DNA from: Roseivirga spongicola
GTDB taxonomy: Bacteria > Bacteroidota > Bacteroidia > Cytophagales > Cyclobacteriaceae
Direction: 5' to 3'
NCBI RefSeq assembly: GCF_001592965.1
Contig: NZ_LRPC01000001.1
Location: 806,001-870,000 of the forward strand
Length of the DNA stretch: 64,000 nt
Shown here piece after piece: positions 17,750-25,215 of the stretch. The number at the start of each line of letters is the position of its first letter. The stretch's first letter is position 1. The notes under the pieces are model-generated. The model was not told where the DNA came from, did not search any database, and saw nothing but the letters and a program-made list of their open reading frames with translations. A program made the translations under genes and the position numbers.

Positions 17750-18538
17750 TTAGTTGTCTAAGGCACCATCATTTACCCAACAGGCAATAGCCTCTATTTC
17801 AGCATCTGAGAGCCCTCCACCTGGCGGCATAGTTTTGGCTGAAGTTCTAGCCTTAATTCTATCAGCAAACTGCTGAATATTGGAGAAGGTAGATAAGTTT
17901 GGGCTTTGAGAACCAGCATGACAGCCACTGGTAGCACAGCTACTAGATATAATTTGGGCCACACTACTATTGAAGCTAATTCCGCTGAGCACGGTTACAT
18001 TTTCTGAAGTTTCACAGTTGGAGGCATCTTTTGTAACTACTGTATAGCTACCAGCTTCTAACTGAGCAAAAGTGTTGTCAGACCCAAAGGCTCCGCCATT
18101 GATGCTGTAAGTATAGGGCTCTACTCCTCCCGTTGCCGTTATTACAATTTGGCCTTCAGCAGTTCCGCAGCCACTATCGGCAATATTGGTGCTCATGTTT
18201 ACACCATCTTCATTAAGAATACTCACCTGTAGCGTAGATGTACACTCGTTGGCATCTTTAACGTTTACGGTGTAGTTGCCAGAAGTTAGGTTGGTAAACA
18301 AACCACCAGACTGAAAAGAACCGTTATTTAAGGAATACTGAAAAGGCCCCTCTCCACCATTTCCTTGTACTTCTAGGCTCCCATCTGCTTGGCCACAATG
18401 GGCATCTGATTTTGCAACCAAGTTTAGAATAAGCGTGCTGCTACTGCAATCAACAGCTGGCTCTAATACTGAAGATTCGCAGCTAATTCCTATTAGCAGC
18501 ACTGTCAGTAAACCGATAATTGAATACGTTTTTTTCAT
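17750..18538 (-). CDS. Lipoprotein with SprB-type repeats and a C-terminal cytochrome c-like domain
   Basis: The product is 262 aa from the ATG at 18538 (MKKTYSIIGLL). A lipobox LLIGISC gives a lipid-attached Cys about residue 20. Two SprB-like repeats follow, recognisable by GGEGPFQYSLNNG and GGVEPYTYSINGG. The last about 75 residues resemble a small cytochrome c: SCATSGCH is a CX4CH heme-binding variant and KTMPPGGGLSDAEIEAIACW carries a candidate axial Met and the usual C-terminal helix. It is first in the unit with the OB-fold, YceI and DUF5777 genes, so an envelope redox role for the cluster is likely. Heme attachment through CX4CH is inferred. Confidence 0.8.
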   Translation of the reverse strand: MKKTYSIIGLLTVLLIGISCESSVLEPAVDCSSSTLILNLVAKSDAHCGQADGSLEVQGNGGEGPFQYSLNNGSFQSGGLFTNLTSGNYTVNVKDANECTSTLQVSILNEDGVNMSTNIADSGCGTAEGQIVITATGGVEPYTYSINGGAFGSDNTFAQLEAGSYTVVTKDASNCETSENVTVLSGISFNSSVAQIISSSCATSGCHAGSQSPNLSTFSNIQQFADRIKARTSAKTMPPGGGLSDAEIEAIACWVNDGALDN

Positions 18539-18691
18539 ATGCTTAAATTTTATGGACAACACGCTCCCAGTCGGCCCCTCTACCTTTCGATTTTTATATA
18601 CGCACCAAAGTGCTGTTTAAGACTTAGCGTAAAAACCGATAAATAGCTAGGCTGAATTACTGAAGGTTAGTGTTCCTGTTATTACTCGCTT

Positions 18692-19954
18692 TTAGTTTTT
18701 AGAGAAAAGTTTATAGTTGAAGCCTACATTCACACCAGAAGACAGTAAGTCGACATTACCATGACCAACGGGCTGAATAGTAGTTTTAAAATACGGTTCA
18801 AAAATGAGAGATGAACGTTCAGACAACTGATGCGCATAGACAAATGAAATACCTACTGCTGCAGCTATGTGCTTGTTTTCATTTTTACCCTCCCAACCTG
18901 TAGACAGGCTCGGATCATACTCATCATAGAAATAGCTATACTTCTCTGTTAAAAACAGAAAAGAAGATAGCCCCAAGTTTGTCCAAACAGAACCCCTGTT
19001 CGTTTTGAACAATCGCATGCCAAAAGACACTGGTATCTCCAATACCAAGCACCTAGCATCTGTCAAATCTGGCTCCACACCAGACCTTGAATAGCCTAAG
19101 GATGGTGAATATTCACCCTTTCCAGCTGTATAAATTTTGTTATTCAATAAAAGTCCAAAACTCCATACACTCTTTTCTTTGGAGTGTCTATTGAACTGGA
19201 GGCCAACCGTTTGACCCAAACTGTTGAAGAGGTCTTTAGCATTGGTGCTGCTGAAGTCTGGAGCAACCAAAACTGTGGTAGACCAAAACGGATTGAATGT
19301 CTTTTCTTCCACCATAAGCGAATCACCTTTCGGAAGTTCAATCCAACCTTGCACTTGAGCAGGAGGAAAGTTCAACTCTAGTAAACTCAGTGGAGCTACT
19401 TCATAAAAAGAAAGGATTTTATTGCCAATTGGTGGAACCGTGAGTGTCTTTCCTTCTTGCGTGAACTCATCGTTGCCTGTATTCAACTTACTATTCTGTA
19501 CCAAGCTGGAAGAATTGAATAGTTCTGTTTCCTCTTCTGGTTTAACTCTTTCTGCAAGCAATAACGCATTAGGTTTTGCTTCCTGTACTGCTTTCGACTG
19601 GGTTTCTAAATCCGCAACCGATTCCTGCTGCCCTAATTCATCCGTTTCAGTTATCACTGGCTCACCTTCCTCATTGACAGGCAGCTCTATTGGCGCTTTA
19701 CTGGCAGGTAGGGTGTCTTGTACATGGCTTTTTTCAGCCACCTTGTGCCAATACCAACCTATTAAAAAGGTGAGTATAGGTATAAGAATGTAACCTATTC
19801 GTTTCCTAAACCTCAACCAAAATGGAATTTTAACCAATCCGGCATCATCAAGTTTATTCGCAAGAATATCCCACTGCTCTTCTTCAAATGGAAACTCCTT
19901 TTCACTCAAGCGATTCTTAAAGAATTTACCAATATCGTCTCTCTCTTCTTGCAT
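18692..19954 (-). CDS. Membrane protein with anti-sigma-like N-terminus and barrel-like C-terminus
   Basis: The product is 420 aa. Residues 1-45 are a charged, helical cytoplasmic segment; residues about 51-68 (RIGYILIPILTFLIGWYW) form one transmembrane helix; residues 70-200 are a low-complexity Glu/Pro-rich linker; the last 200 residues resemble an outer-membrane beta-barrel of the PorT kind (FWSTTVLVAPDFSS, GLQFNRHSKEKSVWSFGLLL, terminal FNYKLF). Its ATG overlaps the sigma gene stop (TGATG), the typical sigma/anti-sigma arrangement. It therefore probably regulates or senses for that sigma factor, which is itself broken here. No family name is certain. Confidence 0.75.
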   Translation of the reverse strand: MQEERDDIGKFFKNRLSEKEFPFEEEQWDILANKLDDAGLVKIPFWLRFRKRIGYILIPILTFLIGWYWHKVAEKSHVQDTLPASKAPIELPVNEEGEPVITETDELGQQESVADLETQSKAVQEAKPNALLLAERVKPEEETELFNSSSLVQNSKLNTGNDEFTQEGKTLTVPPIGNKILSFYEVAPLSLLELNFPPAQVQGWIELPKGDSLMVEEKTFNPFWSTTVLVAPDFSSTNAKDLFNSLGQTVGLQFNRHSKEKSVWSFGLLLNNKIYTAGKGEYSPSLGYSRSGVEPDLTDARCLVLEIPVSFGMRLFKTNRGSVWTNLGLSSFLFLTEKYSYFYDEYDPSLSTGWEGKNENKHIAAAVGISFVYAHQLSERSSLIFEPYFKTTIQPVGHGNVDLLSSGVNVGFNYKLFSKN

Positions 19955-20499
19955 CAGCTAATTTCAAAATAGACGTCTAAATAATGTTGCAGCTTTGCCT
20001 TTGCTCTTGCGTAGTTAGATTTGGAAGTACCCACCGAAATACCCAAAATCTCTGCAACTTCATCGTGCTGATAGCCCTCAATGGCTCTCAGATTAAACAC
20101 AGCCCTGTATTGTGGAGGCAGTTTTCTTACCATCTCCAAAATTTCTTCATAGGCCATATTACCTTCAATAGTCTGTTCAGACCCTGGCTCAACCGACTCA
20201 TCTAAAGGTGTTTCAAAAGCATATTTCTCTTTTTTCTTAAAGTGATCTATAGCTGTATTAATTAGTACTCTGGTAAACCATGGTTTAAATGGCCTCTGCC
20301 TATCGTATTTCTTAATTCTTTGAAACACTTTCATAAAACCATCATTCATTACCTCCTGAGCCTCTTCCTAAGAGTCGGTATACCTCATGCAAATACCCAA
20401 AGCATAACTGTATAGGGCCTTGTACAGATCTTTCTGCGAGGCTCTCTTCTGCTTTATGCAGCCTTCTATCAGTTGCTTAAGGTTCAACTTCTCTGGCAT
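19954..20499 (-). pseudogene. ECF RNA polymerase sigma factor interrupted by an in-frame amber codon
   Basis: Reading from the ATG at 20497-20499, the frame gives MPEKLNLKQLIEGCIKQKRA and on to ICMRYTDS, then a TAG at 20368-20370, then EEAQEVMNDGFMKVFQRI and a complete rest of the protein. The second part includes sigma region 2 text (RPFKPWFTRVLINTAIDHF) and region 4 (LPPQYRAVFNLRAIEGYQHDEVAEILGIS, split here only by description). Total length would be 181 residues, right for an ECF factor. Only one base change separates it from an intact gene. Re-initiation at the ATG at 20349 (with AGGAGG just before) would yield 131 aa lacking region 2.1, so activity is doubtful. It overlaps the downstream gene by 1 nt. 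Confidence 0.88.
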
Positions 20500-20626
20500 G
20501 AGGTGTTATTCTTTTGCCGTCCTTTATTTAGTAGTACCTAGCCTAGCGGAGAAATGGTTGCGTGGCTAGAAAGTTTTTATTAAAAATAACCTAAGTTATT
20601 ATTATAGAGATGGTTATGTAATGAAA

Positions 20627-20814
20627 AAACCACTACGTGCTGAAAGCACCATATTTTTAGCAACTGAAAGTCGATTTGAATGGCTGACTTAGAAAATGTG
20701 CGATTGATGTCAATCAAAATTAGTACATCGTAAATTTCAGGAAGCTTTTTAGAAGCTAAAGCCAATTGCACCAAAGGGCACAGTTTTAACTCCTTACGCG
20801 ACCAATAAAAAAGG
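20627..20814. repeat. Dispersed intergenic repeat, copy A (about 190 bp)
   Basis: This stretch aligns along its whole length with 52158-52364. Shared blocks include GCTGAAAGCACCATA, CTTTTTAGAAGCTAAAGC and AGTTTTAACTCCTT, in the same order and spacing apart from one small insertion in the other copy. It has hairpin-forming segments and no credible coding frame. It sits between the sigma gene and the tRNA-Leu terminator. The remaining bases 20500-20626 hold nothing recognisable. Confidence 0.8.
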
Positions 20815-20818
20815 GCAT

Positions 20819-20848
20819 AAAAAAACCCTGACGAGTTCGTCAGGGTTT
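20819..20848 (-). terminator. Rho-independent terminator after tRNA-Leu
   Basis: Arms CCCTGACGA (20826-20834) and TCGTCAGGG (20837-20845) flanked by A and T tracts. On the minus strand it begins a few bases past the 3' end of the tRNA and ends in a T run. It could work in both directions. Confidence 0.9.
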
Positions 20849-20851
20849 TTG

Positions 20852-20935
20852 TGCGCACGAGAAGATTCGAACTTCCACGCAACTGAATGCACCACCCCCT
20901 CAAGATGGCGTGTCTACCAATTCCACCACGTGCGC
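20852..20935 (-). tRNA. tRNA-Leu (anticodon GAG)
   Basis: On the minus strand the acceptor arms GCGCACG and CGTGCGC pair, the D arm contains GGTGGAATTGGTAGACAC, the anticodon arm is CCATC-TTGAGGG-GGTGG giving anticodon GAG, a long variable arm follows (class II tRNA), and the T arm carries GTTCGAATC. Length 84 nt; CCA is not encoded. Confidence 0.97.
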
Positions 20936-21056
20936 TTGGAAAGGTTGGCAAAAGTAAATAAGAATTCAGCTATTTCAAATAATTACAAGGAGCCTTTGCA
21001 AGATTCACCATTGCCTAAACCCTGCTTTTTTCTACTTTTAGCTAATCTCGCAATTC

Positions 21057-21752
21057 ATGAACAAGGAAAGCACGAATAAACTTATTGGCCTCATCTTTAT
21101 AGTAGTTGGTACTCTGGCTGTACTCGGCAACTTTGATTTAATACCATGGAGACTGAGACACTACCTTTTTCAGTGGGAAAATATTCTCATCCTTATTGGA
21201 GGTTTTCTAATTCTCTCAGACCAGAATAGAAAGGCTGGATTAGTTGTGCTGGTGATAGGGCTAATCTTTGTAATTGACGACTGGATGCGCGTAGATATTT
21301 CCATTTGGGAACTCTGGCCATTGATTTTTGTCTTTGCAGGAATTCATCTCATAAGAAGAACGGTACAAAAACCCGCGGCAGGAGAGCCTTACTCTGAGCA
21401 ATCTACCGATGATGGAGACCGTGTGGAAGATATAGCGGTTTTTAGCGGAGGCGACAAAGTTGTTAATACTAAAAACTTTAAAGGAGGGTCTTTAACTGCT
21501 GTGTTTGGAGGCTCTAATATTGACCTTACTATGAGCGATATTCAGCAACCTTCAGCTGAAATTGAGATTTTCTACATGTTTGGTGGGTCGAAAATCAGGG
21601 TGCCCAAAGGTTGGCAAGTAGATATGAGGGTTACCAATATTTTTGGCGGAATGTCTGACAAGAGATTAATCACAGACACATTGGGAGATTCGCCAAAACG
21701 ACTGGTAGTAAAAGGTCTAGTTATTTTCGGTGGGGCTGAAATTTCTAATTAG
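21057..21752 (+). CDS. LiaI/LiaF-like membrane protein with cell-wall-stress response domain
   Basis: The product is 231 aa. Four hydrophobic segments in residues 9-105 form the LiaI-LiaF-like transmembrane region (KLIGLIFIVVGTLAVLGN, then ILILIGGFLIL, LVVLVIGLIFVI and LWPLIFVFAGIHLI). A charged linker leads to a beta-rich C-terminal domain of the LiaF type with repeated FGG turns (VFGGSNIDL, MFGGSKIRVPKGW, IFGGMSDKR, IFGGAEI). In Firmicutes LiaF restrains a cell-envelope stress kinase; in Bacteroidota such proteins are widespread and often sit beside LytTR regulators, but none is nearby here. It is monocistronic; the start ATG overlaps nothing. Confidence 0.88.
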   Translation: MNKESTNKLIGLIFIVVGTLAVLGNFDLIPWRLRHYLFQWENILILIGGFLILSDQNRKAGLVVLVIGLIFVIDDWMRVDISIWELWPLIFVFAGIHLIRRTVQKPAAGEPYSEQSTDDGDRVEDIAVFSGGDKVVNTKNFKGGSLTAVFGGSNIDLTMSDIQQPSAEIEIFYMFGGSKIRVPKGWQVDMRVTNIFGGMSDKRLITDTLGDSPKRLVVKGLVIFGGAEISN

Positions 21753-21803
21753 CGCTTTTCTAATCAGAATTGTTATCCTGTTGCATTGCTCTAATGATTA
21801 CTT

Positions 21804-22118
21804 TTGACGCATCATGAGAAGAGCCTTTGCCTTTCTTTGATCATCTTTGCGGTAAGTTTGGCGCCCTGCACCGACTGTTATGGCGAAGATGTAATCAATG
21901 ATCAAGAGCTGACCGCTCAGGCTCCAGTTGAAGATGCTCATGCCGATGATGTAGAAGAATGCTCCCCATTCTGCTGCGCCTGTTGCAACTTCACCATCTC
22001 ACAAAAAGCGTTTAATGTAGACTTGGCTCATTCTACCAATTCAGCATATTTTTCTTCGGTTCTTCTTTCAGAACCAGTCAAACACAGCCGAGAAATCTGG
22101 CAACCCCCGCGAGCATAA
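21804..22118 (+). CDS. DUF6660-like small cysteine-rich exported protein, possibly frameshifted at its start
   Basis: The frame of 104 aa opens at a TTG (21804). It contains a hydrophobic segment followed by PCTDC, and an ECSPFCCACC cluster (about residues 52-61), matching the small Cys-rich DUF6660 proteins found upstream of TonB receptors. The annotated-type start is suspicious: the ATG at 21814 gives MRRAFAFL and then hits TGA, while adding one T to the run at 21836-21838 would join it to LIIFAVSLAPCTDC, an ideal signal peptide. So either the TTG start is real or a base has been lost. It precedes the TonB receptor gene by 209 nt and is probably functionally tied to it. Confidence 0.7.
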   Translation: MTHHEKSLCLSLIIFAVSLAPCTDCYGEDVINDQELTAQAPVEDAHADDVEECSPFCCACCNFTISQKAFNVDLAHSTNSAYFSSVLLSEPVKHSREIWQPPRA

Positions 22119-22327
22119 TTCTTGCAAATCTTTGACTGTCATACATCTCTACCTTAGCTGCGGTTTATTACCCTAGCCCTAAAGTATAGCTGAACTGTAA
22201 GGGAATAAAAGGGCTGCGTGAGGAAACTATATCTACTCATTAGCTCAGTCAGAGATTTGTCACGGTTCGTTTTTCAAGCGAATATTTCGGCCCAGTCAGG
22301 CCATTTTTAGCATTTAATAAAATTCAC

Positions 22328-24498
22328 ATGAACACTATAAAACTATTTATAGCCGTGTTTCTGCTGTCTTTTGGCAGTTTAGCACAGGCTCAAAACTCTA
22401 TTACTTTTAAAATAACCGATGAAGAAACTGGTGAACCATTGATTGGTGCAACTGTCTACGCTTCGGCTACTATGGGCGCCATTGCCGACAATAATGGCTT
22501 AGCTACCATCAACAATATTGAGGGGGAAAGCATTACTGTTAAAATCTCTTTTGTAGGCTATGAAGCTATTAAAAACACGTATTCAATTCCATATGAAGGT
22601 AAAATGCCCATAGAAATTAAAATGGAGCATCACCATGAGGAAGTGGAAGAAATGGTGGTTACCGCTACCAGAACGAGTAGGAGCATTGAGGATATTCCTA
22701 CAAGAATTGAGTTTTTAGGCGCTGAAGAACTGCAAGAAAAAGCCGTAATGAGATCGGCCAATATTGCCATGTTGCTTCGCGAAAGCACAGGTATTCAGAT
22801 GCAGGTTACTTCACCAAGTTCGGCCAATCAGAGCATCAGAATTCAGGGTTTAGATGGTAGGTATACTCAGTTGATGAAAGACGGTTTTCCACTTTATGGT
22901 GGTTTTTCTGGTGGCTTGAGCATTATGCAGATTCCACCGTTAGACCTGCGACAGGTGGAAGTAATTAAGGGAAGTAATTCTACACTTTATGGAGGTGGAG
23001 CAATTGCCGGACTCGTTAACCTCGTAAGCATTCGACCTGAAGAAGAGGCTTTAACCAAAGTAATGGTAGACCAAACTTCGGCAGGAGGAACCACCTTAAA
23101 CGCGTTCTACGCCTCTGCTGAAAACCGATGGTCATACACCCTTTTTGGTTCGGGGCATAGACAAACCGCCTACGATGCCAATGATGATAACTTTTCTGAT
23201 TTGCCAGAAACAAGGAGCATTACCCTTAACCCAACAATTTTCTTTAAGCCTTCAGAAACCGATGAATTTAGGCTAGCCCTTAATGGAACTTTTGAAGACA
23301 GATGGGGCGGAAACCTCAATGCTGTAGATGATAGAGAGCCAAACGCTCAGAACTATCTTCAAGAAAATGAATCGAGGAGAATGTCTTATCAATTGAGTTA
23401 TACCAAAACTTGGGACGAAAACAGGCGGCTGACTCTAAAGAATAGCTTGCTTCATTTCGATAGAGGTATTCATCAATTTCAATATGGGTTCGATGGTGAA
23501 CAAGTCGCTACTTTCAGTGAAGCCACTTACTCATTTGGTCAAGCAAGAAGCAGCTGGTTAGTAGGTATGAACATTTACTCTGACCGATTTAACGAGAGCC
23601 ATGATAGCAACAGTGACAGAAGCTATGAGCAGTTTACGGCCGGTGTCTTCATTCAGCAAAACACGCAGCTTTCTGAAGACTGGTCTTTGGAAACTGGCCT
23701 TAGGTTAGATCAAAGTAAAGACTATGGCTTGCAAACCTTACCAAGGCTTTCTGTAATGTATAAGGCGCATCCAAAACTGACTTTCAGAATGGGAGGCGGA
23801 TTAGGCTATAAACTGCCTACCATCTTTACGGAAGAAACGGAAAGGCTTTCTTTTAGGGCCTACAATCTTTCAACCTGAATAACTTAGATGCGGAACAGTC
23901 TTACGGTGGTAACTTTGACATTAACTATAAAACAGCCATTGGCGATGAATGGACATTTAGCCTCAATCAGTTGTTTTACTACACTCAGTTAAACGACCCT
24001 GTGGTATTGACTGGCCCGACAGTTGGAGGTGCATATGCTTTTCAAAACGCTAATGGTGATCTAAGCTCTAAAGGTTTGGAGACTAACATGAAGCTGACTT
24101 ACCAAGACTTTAAGCTGTTCCTGAATTATGCGCTTATCGATACTGAACTAGGGTATAATAATGAGCTCCAAAAACCGTTAACCGCCAAACACAATATTGG
24201 AGCTGTGCTGGTTTACGAGGAACATGGAAAATGGAGAATTGGCTTGGAAAGCTACTATACAGGGAAGCAATTTAGAAGCGACTATACCGAAACAGATGAT
24301 TACTGGATTGTAGGATTTATGGCTTTGAGGAAGTTTAAGAACATTAGCCTCTACCTCAATTTTGAGAATTTCTCTGATACCAGACAGTCGAGATTTGAGA
24401 ACATTAACCTTTCTAATGCCATGAACCCTGAAGCGCTAGAAGTTTGGGCTCCAATGGACGGATTCATTATGAATGGAGGAATTATTCTTGAGTTCTAG
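22328..24498 (+). pseudogene. TonB-dependent outer-membrane receptor, frameshifted
   Basis: The first 516 codons carry a signal peptide (ends LAQAQ), a carboxypeptidase-regulatory-like domain (DEETGEPLIGATVYAS), a TonB plug (IQGLDGRYTQLMKDG, VEVIKGSNSTLYGGGAIAG) and the first barrel strands. The frame stops at 23878 after an unnatural tail. Homologous text resumes one frame over: NLNNLDAEQSYGGNF and on to a normal barrel end (GGIILEF) at 24498. Adding one G to the run at 23856-23858 restores a single frame of about 723 residues. The receptor would take up an unknown ligand; the upstream Cys-rich DUF6660 protein hints at metal. It is either a recent pseudogene or a homopolymer sequencing error. 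Confidence 0.9.
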
Positions 24499-24536
24499 GT
24501 CAGTAGAACAGCTAGCAGAAAATCAGGTAGCCTAGC

Positions 24537-24572
24537 ATATTTAGCCCACGATTTAAATCGTGGGCTAAATAT
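24537..24572. repeat. 36-bp perfect palindrome with TTTAGCCCACG arms
   Basis: Perfectly self-complementary from 24537 to 24572, centred on ATTTAAAT. The arm core TAGCCCACG recurs in an imperfect palindrome at 25078-25109. It lies 39 nt past the TonB receptor stop and could also act as its terminator. Confidence 0.8.
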
Positions 24573-24610
24573 TTTCACAGCAAACCTGTAGTGAGGTTGA
24601 TTTGCATCTC

Positions 24611-24714
24611 ACCTAAGAACCGAAAGAGTATCGGGGGAAGCATCCTATCGAGCTATACATGTTTTTCTGAATGGATAAGATTCTTCCCTTCGTTCAGAAT
24701 GACTTACACGCTGA
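24611..24714 (+). repeat. REP-like repeat, copy 1
   Basis: About 100 bp shared with 24793-24892. Common blocks are GAAGCATC, TATCGAGCTATACATGT, TTCTGAATGGATAAGATTC and CTTCGTTCAGAAT. The last two can pair (TTCTGAA with TTCAGAA). Non-coding. Confidence 0.8.
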
Positions 24715-24792
24715 GGCATCGATCCCAACATTTTTTTGTAGTCTAGCGAGTGAAAGGCACTCGGTTTAGCAACCACCAAAACATCGGTCACA

Positions 24793-24892
24793 GTCATGCT
24801 GAGGCTCCGAAGTATCGGTGGAAGCATCTTATCGAGCTATACATGTCTTTCTGAATGGATAAGATTCTTCACTTCGTTCAGAATAACTTAGA
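24793..24892 (+). repeat. REP-like repeat, copy 2
   Basis: Second copy of the element at 24611-24714, in the same orientation 180 bp downstream, preceded by GTCATGCTGAGGCTCCGAAG, a block familiar from bacterial intergenic repeats. Fragments of the same element recur near 63654-63825. Confidence 0.8.
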
Positions 24893-24964
24893 GGTGAGAC
24901 TTCTGGAAAAGAATCTTAGCCAATCAAGGCGTCTACACCTTGACAATTCGATCTCTATTCTAGT

Positions 24965-25046
24965 AATCGGTGAGGACACCGATTATGGCAGTCGGTAAAA
25001 ACACTGACTAAAGCGAAATCAGAGTCCTCTAGGAGAGACTCTGATT
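24965..25046. repeat. Three consecutive small hairpins
   Basis: AATCGGTG/CACCGATT (24965-24984), AGTCGGT/ACTGACT (24990-25009, one G-T pair) and AATCAGAGTC/GACTCTGATT (25017-25046). Each has a short purine-rich loop. They are REP-like and non-coding; similar CGGTG...CACCG hairpins occur in other Bacteroidota. Confidence 0.7.
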
Positions 25047-25077
25047 GAGATAAGGACTGCGATTGTAGCATATACAA

Positions 25078-25109
25078 AAATAGCCCACGGTTTATACCAT
25101 GGGCTATTT
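25078..25109. repeat. Imperfect palindrome with TAGCCCACGG arm
   Basis: Arms AAATAGCCCACGG and CCATGGGCTATTT pair with one mismatch around TTTATA. It is a sequence relative of the perfect palindrome at 24537-24572. Together with the other elements it fills most of the 717-bp gap 24499-25215; the rest of the gap shows no gene. Confidence 0.75.
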
Positions 25110-25215
25110 CTAATAAGTATACTCTTTAAATAAGATCAGTAATTAGAAAATCAGTATATAAGAGGTGATTTTCCTGATTTATTGATCAACAGATTTCTGG
25201 TTACTCTACTCAGAG

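Noticed and set aside
20368-20370. TAG as a coded pyrrolysine or other recoding event in the sigma factor
   Set aside because: No recoding context is visible and sigma factors do not use it; a nonsense mutation or base error is simpler.
20580-20951. Minus-strand frame of 123 codons
   Set aside because: It runs through the dispersed repeat, the terminator and the tRNA-Leu gene and has no protein-like pattern.
22119-22327. Possible cobalamin or other riboswitch before the TonB receptor
   Set aside because: None of the conserved boxes of cobalamin, TPP or SAM riboswitches could be found in the 209-bp leader.
24645-24827. Minus-strand frame of 60 codons
   Set aside because: It is built from the two REP-like repeat copies.
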